Below are positions 54,701-64,000 of a DNA stretch of 64,000 nt, piece by piece. The stretch's first letter is position 1. Each line of letters begins with the position of its first letter. Source of the DNA: Euptelea pleiosperma (taxonomy: Eukaryota; Streptophyta; Magnoliopsida; Ranunculales; Eupteleaceae); assembly GCA_035048495.1 (NCBI GenBank), contig CM068552.1:14380501-14444500 (forward strand), in the 5' to 3' direction. The notes under the pieces were generated by a model that saw nothing but the letters and a program-made list of their open reading frames with translations, had not been told where the DNA came from and did no database searches. Both the position numbers and the translations under genes were made by a program.

Positions 54701-57700
54701 CACTGTACAGAAGGACAAACATCTCTGCTAATGCATGTTAACATGCAGATCTTACCTTCATTATCGTTCTTCAGTCTTCACTGCAGGCAGATCTACTGCA
54801 CCTAGTCAGATTAGAATTTTCTATGATAGCTGAGTCTGGAGTTCAAGCTCCAGAGACTAAAATCTCGGATTTGGAATTTGTTCAGAGCTACTGTTGAGTT
54901 TAGTTGCCGATTCTGAGACAACCCAGATTCGTCACTGGTACACAATAGTAAGAGAAAAGGAGTAAACTTCTACAAATATAAGGAAAAGATTAATACTTAA
55001 CAGAAACTTCCATAACTTTCAGCCAGGGTGGCTTAGGCCTCATGCTGGAACTTTCTTATACTATGGGAACTTCCCTTGTTTGTTCCAAAGCTAAGTCTGT
55101 TTCCTGATTTCCACATTACTGCTTTCATTTGCTTTCTTGTTTCTTGTTTTCAGGGAAAAGCACTGTCGCATGCGCTTTAAGTCGGGGCTTGTACTATAGA
55201 GGAAAGCTATCTTATGTCCTTGACGGTGACAACGTTAGGCATGGCCTAAACCGTGATCTTTGTTTCAAGGCAGAAGACCGAGCGGAAAACATACGAAGGA
55301 TTGGTTAGTGTTGCCACACAGGATTTTCCTGTTATTTCATATCTATATAGGTTTTGCTGCCAAAACTGGTATTTAGGTTATGGAAATTGCTTTTTTAGCC
55401 CACTCATCTCAGTGAGCGAAGTTCAAGTTTTAGTTCTGAGGCAAATATGGTATATTTAATAGTTTTGGGAAATGGATTGGTTTTTCCAAATTTTTATGTT
55501 CCGTTGACTTTTAAATTATCTGTTCTCTGATTTTAGGGGAAGTAGCGAAACTCTTTGCAGATGCTGGTGTTATTTGCATTGCTAGTTTGATATCTCCATA
55601 TCGAACGGACCGGGATGCCTGCCGTGCATTACTGCCAGATGGGAATTTTATTGAGGTTTGCGCTTCTCCTTGTTATGACTATTCTTAAACCTACACAGTT
55701 TTTTGCCGGTCATAATGGCCTACCAAAACTTATATTTTACAGGTTTTCATGGATGTGCCACTTCAAGTATGCGAGGCAAGGGACCCAAAAGGCCTTTATA
55801 GGCTTGCACGTGCAGGAAAGATCAAAGGTATCATTTAGGAATCAGTTCTGGACAAGGACAGAATTCTGAGTTCTGGTTATTTCCAGGTTATTCTCAGATG
55901 ATTGGTTCTTTCCAGATTTTGGTCAACCAATCTGGACCTTGTTCCTAAAACCTGATGCCGTAAGGCATGTCAACAAATCAAGAAAAAGTCATCTAGGTAT
56001 CTCAAGGGATAGTTTAACATCTCTTTGGCCAAATTGCCCTTTGATTTCCACAAAGCAAAGAACCTGTCCTCTTTTTTCCCTTTTCCATTTGACCATATCT
56101 GATGTATTCTGTCGTGATCTAGTTAGGTAAGTCCTGGGAGAAAGGTGACAAACTGTCATTCATCTCATTTGAGTTAACTCCATCACTTGCTTTCGTTTTG
56201 AAGACTGTTGATATGCATGATGGCTACCAATGCCATTACCTTTATTTTTGATAAGTATGGCTGCCATTACCACTCTACATCTACATTTAAGTTCCAAGTG
56301 GAACAAGTCAGCCAATCACTTATTGTCTGAAATGCCGAATTCTTCAATAACTTATTTTGAACCATGTAACGCCATGTTCCTTACTCTGCTATGTTGCCAC
56401 AGGTTTTACTGGGATTGATGATCCTTATGAGCCACCGTTGAATTGTGAGGTGTGTATACCCATAGTTTGTACTAAAAAAAGGACATGAGTCAACATGCTT
56501 GAACATGCACAAAATGTTATGTTCCTGAATGGAATTTATATGCTCTTAACAACTCAAGTGGCAATGTCTGTTTCCTCTGATTATGGAAGCTTTAGCAATA
56601 TGAATGTCATAATAACTATACAGAGTCTTTCTTTTTGGTAGATACACAAATACTAACTACAATAAGAATTATTATACACTATTTTGCAAGGATTCTTCTA
56701 AACAGGCAACAGACCCGTGTCGGACATGTGATAGAGTCAGACATGAAACAGATTCTAGTGCTACGATATAATATCGCATATTCACTATTATCCTCAATAT
56801 TATATAAAAATATATATACATATAGGGAATTTTTGACATACCCCCCCATGTTATCTTTGAAATTTGACATACCCCCCCACATTTTTAAAAAGCTGACATA
56901 CCCCCCTATGACTTGGTCCAAGGTCAGTTGACCAATGTTGACCCGAGTTGACCACCACATTTTATATTAAAAGACAAAAATGCCCTTATCTTCAACCTAA
57001 GAACAAGGGTTTGCACCAAAGCCAAACCCCCAAATCAAATGGCTATGGTGGACGGCAAGCCAAGAGATACCAATGGATTAGTTGTCCATCGCCGGAGACC
57101 ACCCACTGGAGTCTCATGCTGGTCATCCACCACTCTGGTGAAAATTAAAAAACCCATTGGGTCGTTCGAACATAGACTTGAGTTGTATTTCCCTTCTAAT
57201 CTCAGCTTGAAAGTGGATCTCCGAACTATTATTGTTCAAAAATATCCAATCAATATTTGGAATGGAAATCCCCAATACTAGTTGAGATACTAAAATAGTT
57301 TGAGATCTTAATATTTGCACTACAATGTCACTTCAATTCTTGACGTTGGTGTTTCAAAAAAGAAAAAAGAAAAAAAATTGAAACTCCGGATACTAATGGT
57401 ATTTTATTTTGATTTTCTCCGCAATGATGGATTACCGGCATGAGACTCCTTTGGGTTGGTATCTCTTGGCTTGCCGTCCACCATAGCCATTTGATTTGGG
57501 GTCTGGCTTTGGTGCAAACCCTTGTTCTTAGGTTGAAGATAAGGGCATTTTTGTCTTTTAGTATAAAATGTGGTGGTCAACTCGGGTCAACATTGGTCAA
57601 CTGACCTTGGACCAAGTCATAGGGGGGGTATGTCAGCTTTTTAAAAGTGTGGGGGGTATGTCAAATTTCAAAGATAACATTGGGGGGGGGGGGTATGTCA

Positions 57701-58270
57701 AAAATTCCCATATATATATATTGTTTCACATTATTTGAAGTATATCACCAAGTCCCAGAATCCTATTTTTCAAGGTTCACCAAGTTGAACACTCTGCAAC
57801 CATGTCAGACTGTAACACCCGTGCCCATATCAATGGAACATAGATTATGTAATTTAATCAGCTGCAATATTTGTAGAACTGTACTAACAGCCCAATAATT
57901 CTATATAGAAGTCAGAGTGCAAGGAAGGTAGAAACTATCCTCCCTACCCATGCCATATATGTGCCGCATAGGTTGGTAGGACGTGTAAACTTTGTGTTGG
58001 CACACCTGTTACAAAAATCTGTGCCCATCCAATGCAGTCTCAGAATTTTTTTACAGAGACAGATCGAGTCATTCTCATGTACAGTTTTGCATGCAAGCGA
58101 AGGGACAGTGCTTGTTTTGTTTTTTCAACTTCATCTCTAAAATTTGACACTGGAACTGGTCTTTTTCTCAGATAGTAATACAGGTGAAAGATGGAGATTG
58201 TTCTTCCCCTAGTGACATGGCCGAACAAGTGATATCTTACTTGGAAGAAAAGCGGTTCCTGCAGTCCTAA
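51707..58270 (+). CDS. APK: Adenylyl-sulfate (APS) kinase, plastid-type, seven exons
   Basis: Phosphorylates adenosine 5'-phosphosulfate with ATP to give PAPS, the sulfate donor for sulfated metabolites. Exons: 51707-52010, 53249-53389, 55154-55303, 55537-55655, 55743-55827, 56403-56449 and 58172-58270. All junctions are GT/AG and in phase; 314 residues. Exon 1 encodes a Ser-rich, basic N-terminus like a plastid transit peptide. The catalytic core starts at [11 protein letters not shown]. The P-loop GLSGSGKST spans the exon 2/3 junction. [13 protein letters not shown] and [20 protein letters not shown] follow. Then come the lid and substrate region [51 protein letters not shown], and the terminal helix [15 protein letters not shown]. 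No key residue appears lost. The core is closest to Arabidopsis APK2-type enzymes (from memory). Intron 6 (1.7 kb) contains an 885-bp foldback element. Confidence 0.96.
56825..57709. mobile_element. Long foldback TIR element in APS kinase intron 6
   Basis: Ends are GGGAATTTTTGACATACCCC and, at the right, its complement. The inverted arms are about 290-315 bp each (left about 56825-57140, right about 57420-57709). They differ by few bases plus one roughly 28-bp block present only in the left arm (near 57082-57110). Flanks ATACATATA and ATATATATA agree at eight of nine bases, suggesting a Mutator-like 9-bp duplication, though in TA-rich DNA. The loop is about 280 bp, AT-rich and non-coding. Confidence 0.87.
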
Positions 58271-58763
58271 GTGCGCGATTTGCGAACAAGGCCCTTCATT
58301 TCACACCCACCCAAGCCACTCTACAGTGCGTAGAACTTCAGCTAGGCCAGGAAACTGCTGGTTTCCTATGCTCAATGCTTCAATAATCGATTTTCGATTC
58401 AAAATTAATTAATCAATCGATTAATTAATTTCTCTCCTTTCTTGTTCATTGAATGCCATTGTGTGGCTCCATATCTCTCACTTTGTAATTAATGTAGGTT
58501 ATGCCTTATCAAAGAGGTCGTCCGCCAATTGAACTCTCTTTGGATGAACATATCAACTTATGTGTTGTAACCAGAATAAGATCATCACGACACGATGATG
58601 ATCAGGTTTCAGGTTTGGGCTCCACTTTCTCTTGGGGATGTGGGATCCCACCAGGAGGACCCACAATGCATACACTTTTGGTTAGGAAGTAGGGTAAGTA
58701 TAATCAAACCAAATGTAACCGTTACGATATCATGTAGGCATCGTGGCACCCCCTAGGGATTTA
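58271..58763. other. APS kinase 3' flank
   Basis: AT-rich 3' UTR-like sequence (AATTAATTAATT near 58406-58429). No further coding signal. Confidence 0.5.
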
Positions 58764-59488
58764 GGCTGCATTTGTGTAAGCTCAAAATAAGCTAAAAGTT
58801 AGCTTATAGTTTATGAAAAGCAGTTTTTTCAGGTTTTAAGCTGATATTTTTTAGTTAAACAGAAGCCATTGAAATCTGGCTTTTTGTTTATGGTTTATAG
58901 CTTATGTGGGAAGCACTAGGGGTGTCAATTTTACCCGTTTAACCGGAACTGAATCGGAACCGGAACCGGAACCGGAACCGAAAATACTGGTTCCGATTCC
59001 ACATTTTTGGCAACTGATTACCAAACCGAAAATAATGGTTCCGGTTCCGGGTAGTCTAAGATAGAATTGAAACCAATAAGAACTGGAACCGAACCGATAA
59101 GAACCGGTACCAATGTATAAATATAGTGTAAAAATTCTCATATTCTCAAGATTTGGCCCATTATACCCGGAACCCGAACCGACAGAAATATATAATCGGT
59201 TCCGATTCCAGATCCATCACTTTAAGAACCGAAACCGTTGAGGAACCGAATCGATATTCCGGTTCTGGTCACCTTAGGAGCTGAACCAGAACCGACCCGT
59301 TGACACCCCTAGGAAGCACTTGTAAAAACGCACATGCTCAAATTGAAACTCTTTAAATACCTAAAATGCCATTTTATTCGTTCAATACAAATTCTAATTG
59401 ACCAATAGATCCTTTCTTACCCAGACCCAATGCTTTGACCCATAGCTATAAGCTATGAGCTCAGGTTAAACTTTACCCAAATGCGGCC
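58764..59488. mobile_element. TIR element (GGCTGCATTTG ends) with nested hAT
   Basis: Left end TAGGCTGCATTTGTGTAAG and right complement TAGGCCGCATTTGGGTAAAG are inverted; TA flanks both. AAGCTAAAAG/TTATAGCTTAT motifs sit inside. The family A hAT is inserted in the middle, so the original was about 320 bp. Confidence 0.7.
58917..59311 (+). mobile_element. ACCGGA-rich hAT MITE, family A, copy 3
   Basis: Exact 8-bp duplications GGAAGCAC lie at 58909-58916 and 59312-59319. Ends are TAGGGGTGTCAATTTTACCC and TAGGGGTGTCAACGGGTCGG. The interior has a run of four GGAACC units (near 58954-58977) and GGTTCCGGTTCC. 395 bp. Confidence 0.94.
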
Positions 59489-60029
59489 TAAAATAGAATT
59501 TTTTGAACGGATAACAATTTCAAGAACTTCACGTCTGGAAATGTCGTTAACAGGCTGATCAGTGAGTGTAGCCATTGAAACTCAGTGGACGCAACACAGC
59601 CACATGAATCTATGAGATTCCATGGGGATCATGACGCGACAATCACTCATGAATCTATGAATTTCTCGACTCAGACACATAATTTCAAAGTAGCAACAAG
59701 GAGATTGACAGTGTCAATCATTGTTGGCACGCATGTCACAAACTAAGTGGCCAGCGTGTAGAGTGGGAGCAGGTGCAAGAGCGCCGGCATTCCTAATCTC
59801 ATGAAAAGTTGACTTGAATTTCAGAAATTCACACCATTCAATTAAACCATTACTTTGTCAACTTTTCGGGTGGTCACTAGTGTCATGATCCATTTGTTTT
59901 GGGCAATGATGATCATCACTGTGAAGATAACTCACTGTGTGGCTGAAATGCTCAATATGATATCTATGTAGGCCCACCACCAAGGGTAGGAATCGGGTGT
60001 AGATCTCTCTCTCTCATATATATATATAT
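59489..60029. other. Intergenic, nothing recognised
   Basis: No coding signal; a short CT/TA microsatellite lies near 60005-60028. Confidence 0.5.
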
Positions 60030-60960
60030 GGGCTGAGACACGTTGACTCATGCTTTTGTGACTCATAAAATGACTCATGGATGTGGGGCCTACATGCAAA
60101 GGAGTTAAGGGATGATTTCTTGTGATGATATTCTTCTCAAGATGTGTTGTTTTGGTGAAGACATTCTTCTAAACTTCGATATCCACCTTATAAAAAATTA
60201 GCTCATTCCAACATTTCTAACCTTATGAAAAGAAGATTACAAGTTGAAATATTCTGAGCTATTTATTTTTACCGTTTAATTGAACTCCTGATAGGGCCAA
60301 AAGTTATAAAAAAATGCTGATGTTTTCTCAACCTCAACAAAAATCAGCTCAACTCATCTGCGAATGTGCCCCATGCTCATGTGCCATTTTGTAAGTCAAT
60401 ATGGAGAAGTAATGTCATCACAACCTATATATGGTGCTGGGATACGTTGACCCATGTATGTGGGTCCCACATGCAAATGAGTTAAGGGCTAATTTCTTTG
60501 TAATGATATTCTTCTCAACATGGATATCAACCTCACAAAAAATCAGCCCATTCCAACATTTGTAGACTTGTGAAAAGTGGGTTGCAAGTTGAAAAATTTT
60601 GGACTTTCTATTTTCACCATTAAATTTAGGTTCATATTTGATAGGATTGGAAGTTTCAAAAATTACTAATAAATTACTAATTTTTGGTGAGGATGATCTC
60701 CATAGTGAGGAGATTATCCTCACAAAAAATCAACTCTTAACTTATCTGCATGTGGGTCCCATGTCCATTACTTATTTATTAGTAAGAATAGCATGAGTCA
60801 AAATATCCCAGTGCGAGTTAAGAGCTGAGGATGATCATCCTCACCCAAAATCAGTAATTTTTAGAACTTCTAATCCTATCAAATATGGACCTAAATTTAA
60901 TGGTGAAAATGGAAGTCCAAAATTTTGAGTGCAGGACCAGTAGGCCCCTATGACTGTTCT
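60030..60960. mobile_element. Nested foldback repeats (GTTGACYCATG ends)
   Basis: CTGGGATACGTTGACCCATG at about 60432 is mirrored by CATGAGTCAAAATATCCCAG near 60792-60811. GACCTAAATTTAATGGTGAA near 60891 mirrors TTCACCATTAAATTTAGGTT near 60612. A related start (GAGACACGTTGACTCATG) lies near 60034. At least two copies of one family overlap here. Confidence 0.65.
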
Positions 60961-61688
60961 AGGTACTAAGGTCACAAATGTCAAATGATGACACAATCAA
61001 ACGATCTTAACCATTTATTTTGGGCACTGAAAGAATGACCTCGTCCGTTTTTCCAACCGTAAAAGGGGCCATTTTGATGGACCAAAATATAGTTATGCTA
61101 TATGTTGGGATATCATACATTCAGACGCCACCCATTTTGCGCCTTGTCATATGCACCGCCATAAAAATAACCCAAATACAGAGGGGGGCTGTGTTTTTTT
61201 TTCCCAACATTTTCTACCTAGTTCAGTTTGCGCCGTCCAAACGAGCCCTAATGCTTTAGAAGAAGTATATGCAGCATATCTGAACGCATGAGTTATGATG
61301 ATTCACAGCTACAACTCTGATTTTTATTCTTGTAACATAATGAGAGGATCTAAAAAATGCCGACCCCAAACATTTGGTATAAGGCGGAGATAACGATGAT
61401 AACAGAATGCGAGGATATCAATCGAAGGTTACACTTACCTTATGTTACTTCAGTATATAGCATATGCTCGTATTGTTTTAGAAAGAAATTTGTATAAATG
61501 CTATAAAAAGTCGGTCTAGAAGAAAAGCCCTAATTGGCAACCATGGCATACTGTAGTTTCAATCTGAATTCCCAAGAAAGAAAAAGTATACGTACAACAG
61601 ATGAGGAATATACAATGTACAAGGAGACTCCAAATAAACGAGATCGATCCCCAACCTCCCAGAAACAAATGAAGGCTTCACTTTGTCT
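60961..61688. other. CSA 3' flank; no gene
   Basis: AT-rich with short frames only; convergent intergenic space between the APS kinase side and the minus-strand WD40 gene, whose 3' UTR should be at its right end. Confidence 0.45.
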
Positions 61689-61934
61689 TCAGTCACTCCA
61701 GTTATCCTGATCAGAAGTGGACATCTGCCCTTTCCTACCCCTTTCATCCTGCATAATATAAATAAAAAAAATGAAATATTGCCCACTATGAAATATGGGT
61801 ATCAATTTGCTTCTAGTATTAACTGTATGAAATATCATTTAGTATGTAATTACAGAGAGTACCACTTCAGCCAGTACTGATTTGGGTGGAGACCAGACAA
61901 GAATTTGTCTATCATTGCTACCCGTGTACAATTC
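61689..61934 (-). CDS. CSA/ERCC8-like WD40 protein, last two exons only
   Basis: CSA is the WD40 substrate receptor of the CUL4-DDB1 ligase in transcription-coupled DNA repair. Exon 61854-61934 (27 codons) reads ELYTGSNDRQILVWSPPKSV and on, a final WD40 blade strand. Exon 61689-61748 (20 codons with stop) reads DERGRKGQMSTSDQDNWSD. Splice sites (TTGCAG acceptor, TCT|GTAATT donor, ATGCAG acceptor) and phase 0 agree. The match to human CSA (QELYSGSRDCNILAW, then an acidic tail) and to plant CSA-1 is from memory. Earlier exons must lie to the right, beyond the LINE sequence and the window edge. Confidence 0.75.
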
Positions 61935-62439
61935 CTGCAACCCGAGCATGGGAGAAATCAGTTGAAAAGTTTGCATCCAATAGATTTGATGTTTGAAATG
62001 AATCAATGTTTTAGAAGCTGGACAGGGATGGATCCTTTGACCTATTGTACAAACTGACAGGTCTGCCTATTGTTCTTTCTGGCTTCTTTTCTTCTTTGTT
62101 TCATTCTTTTTTTTTCTGTTTTTTCTTCTTTATTTTATTTTATTGATATCAAGAGGAATCTTTATTAAATCAAAGAAAAAATGATACACGAGAACAAATA
62201 GTTTAACACAGAAAAACAAAGAAAGATCACACCACTAGAAACACCGATGTCGGCACAATACAAACTCTCCTTAGGAACACCTTTCAAGTATGTTGACCAC
62301 CATTTACTCTAAAAGCTTATGTTGACCACCATTTACTCTAAAAGCTTAAGCTTTTAGAGGGAGGCATAACAATGTATATCGAAGGGTCTATGGGTCTAAT
62401 AGAGGCGGAGTGCTGGCCACAACCAAATAACACACTCTA
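61935..62439 (-). mobile_element. Intron of the WD40 gene with minus-strand LINE-like tail
   Basis: Around 62100-62230 the minus strand shows TTTAATAAAGATTCCTCTTG followed by A-rich DNA (AAAATAAAATAAAG), which looks like a LINE 3' end. A 29-bp tandem duplication lies at 62291-62348 (TGTTGACCACC starts at 62291 and 62320). Confidence 0.4.
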
Positions 62440-64000
62440 ACAACACGCCCATCAGTTCCAATGGCAATTTTATTACCCTCATTCTGAAGAAGGAAGGACT
62501 GATTCATTGTGAGATTTTTGTCCTGTAAGCCTAGTGGGCAGTTCTTATAAGATCATCTCTAAGGTCTTATCCTCTTGGATGAAGGAGGTGATGGAAACAA
62601 TCATTTCCTCGTTCTAGGGAGCCTTCATGAAGGGTAGATAAATGATGGATGAGGGTTTGATTGTGAATGAATGTATCGATTCCAGAGTTGGAGACGAGAA
62701 GGGAGGTATCCTATGCAAGGTCGATATGGAGAAAGCTTACGAACATGTAAGCTAAAAATTTCTGGATTATATGTTGTGGAGGATGGGTTTTGGGGCAAAA
62801 TGGGGGGCCTGGGATTAGGGTGAGCATAATTATCAAAAAAGATTAGGGTGAGCATCTCTTCGGCTAATTTCTCTATCCTTGTGAATGGCTCCCCAACCGG
62901 TTTTTTTTACCAGTTCGAGGGGTTTAAGACAAGGGGATCCTCTCTCCCCCTTTTTGTTTGTGGTGGTTATGGAAGGTCTTGGGAAAATGGCAAGTAAGGC
63001 TGCATAAGGATGAATTCTACCCATTTTCAGTTTGCATATGACACGATCTTCTTTTCAGGAGCTTCCCATAGTCAGCTTAGATATCTTAGATGTGTTCTAA
63101 GATGTTTTGAGGCAGTTTCAGGTCTTCGGGTGAATCTGTTGAAGAGTGAGATTTTTGGTGTGGACGAAGTTCCTAACTTAAGGGGGTTGGCGACAAGTGT
63201 GGGTTGTAGTGTTGTTCGAATGCCAACCTCCCTTTGGGAGCCAAGTATAAGGATAAAAGTTCATTTGGGATCCTTATCAAAAAAAAAAAAATGTTCATTT
63301 GGGATCTTGTGGTTGTAAGATTTGGGAGGAGGCTAGCAGGGTGGAAGACAAGATATTTATCGAAAGGTGGCAAGATTAATCTTATTAAGAGTACTCTATC
63401 TAGTTTGCCTATTCAATTTAAGTCATTGTTTTCTATGTTGGTTTCCTTGTTTCCTAGTATCGGGGGGGGCGGGGGCGGGGGTGCTCCCATTCCTTCGAGA
63501 GTGAAATTCTTTGCCTGGACTGCTATTCATGACAAGATTTTAAAAGTAGATCATTTGAATAGTAGGGAATTGATGTTGCCAAATCAGTAGATCATGTGCT
63601 TATTCATTGCAGATTCACTACGGAGGTACGACATGATTTCTTTTCATTTTAGATTTACTACGGAGGTGTGGCAGGTTTTCTTCATTTTGTTCGGTTTACA
63701 GTATATGATCCTGCATCATGTGGTGGGATTCTTCCAAGGAATCTCAGATAATTTTCTTAATGGGAAAGGTCGGTTCCTTTGGTGCATTCTCCCATTTGTT
63801 GTGACGTGGGCCATATGGAAAGAAAGAAATTCTTGGATTTTCAAGGGGATAGAAGTAGTTCAAGAGGTGGTCTTGAAAGTTAAAGCCTTTCTTTACCTTT
63901 AGTCTTCCCTTTCTCCTAAGTTTAGAGGCTGTTTTTTTCGAGTCTTTTGTGTTTAGAAAGGACGAGTTGTTAGGCCTATCTTCTCTTGCTTAATGAGATA
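62440..64000 (+). mobile_element. L1-type LINE, broken, runs off the window
   Basis: Reverse-transcriptase landmarks appear in order through several frames. They are FRPISL-like CKPSGQF sequence with YKIISKVLSSWMKEV, GGILCKVDMEKAY, a decayed active-site box QFAYDTIFF (FADD in live elements) and CFEAVSGLRVNLLKSEIFGV. A zf-RVT-like part follows at 63500-63900 (VKFFAWTAIHDKILKVDHL; LWCILPFVVTWAIWKERNSW). Frameshifts, stops and a poly-A insertion near 63280 show it is dead. It shares blocks with the LINE at position 1 (CCFEAV-LR-NL-KS--FGV). It occupies DNA upstream of the WD40 exons, probably an intron. Confidence 0.88.

Overview
The window is nuclear DNA of a flowering plant. The evidence is spliced genes with GT/AG introns, a P-class pentatricopeptide repeat (PPR) gene, a plastid-type APS kinase, a plant-type snRNA promoter, and dense plant transposon families (L1-type LINEs, hAT, Mutator-like, Helitron, foldback MITEs). 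I cannot name the species. The repeat load and nesting suggest a medium-to-large, non-grass genome.

Layout, left to right. 1-1.7 kb: broken L1-type LINE. 1.7-4.9 kb: retroelement-like debris. 4.9-5.8 kb: deleted hAT element with a transposase-tail remnant. 8.0-9.0 kb (+): four exons of a mitochondrial porin (VDAC); no N-terminal exon is visible. 10.2-10.8 kb (-): small unrecognised locus, probably broken. 10.8-18.6 kb: gene-poor, with one GATC-rich hAT element. 18.6-21.0 kb (-): intronless 794-aa PPR protein. About 21.97 kb (+): possible first exon of a small membrane protein. 22-25.7 kb: gene-poor. 25.7-26.9 kb (-): F-box/kelch-like protein. 27-33 kb: tandem repeats, hAT elements and a short Helitron whose empty site lies next to it. 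33.0-33.5 kb (-): ribosomal protein L26, with a nested transposon just upstream of its TATA box. 33.6-51.4 kb: transposon-rich stretch with nested hAT, Mutator-like and palindromic MITE families, a second LINE, and a U1 snRNA-like gene inside a TIR element. 51.7-58.3 kb (+): complete seven-exon plastid APS kinase, with an 885-bp foldback element in intron 6. 58.8-61 kb: more nested TIR and foldback elements. 61.7-61.9 kb (-): last two exons of a CSA/ERCC8-like WD40 protein. 62-64 kb: LINE remnants.

The protein genes are unrelated housekeeping functions: mitochondrial outer-membrane transport, organelle RNA handling, ubiquitin targeting, translation, sulfur activation and transcription-coupled repair. 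They form no operon or pathway cluster. The main interest lies in the repeats. Many elements have both ends and target-site duplications readable by eye. One TIR element carries a U1-like snRNA unit with a Pol II-type snRNA promoter and a U1-like fold. I saw no CRISPR array or other prokaryotic system.
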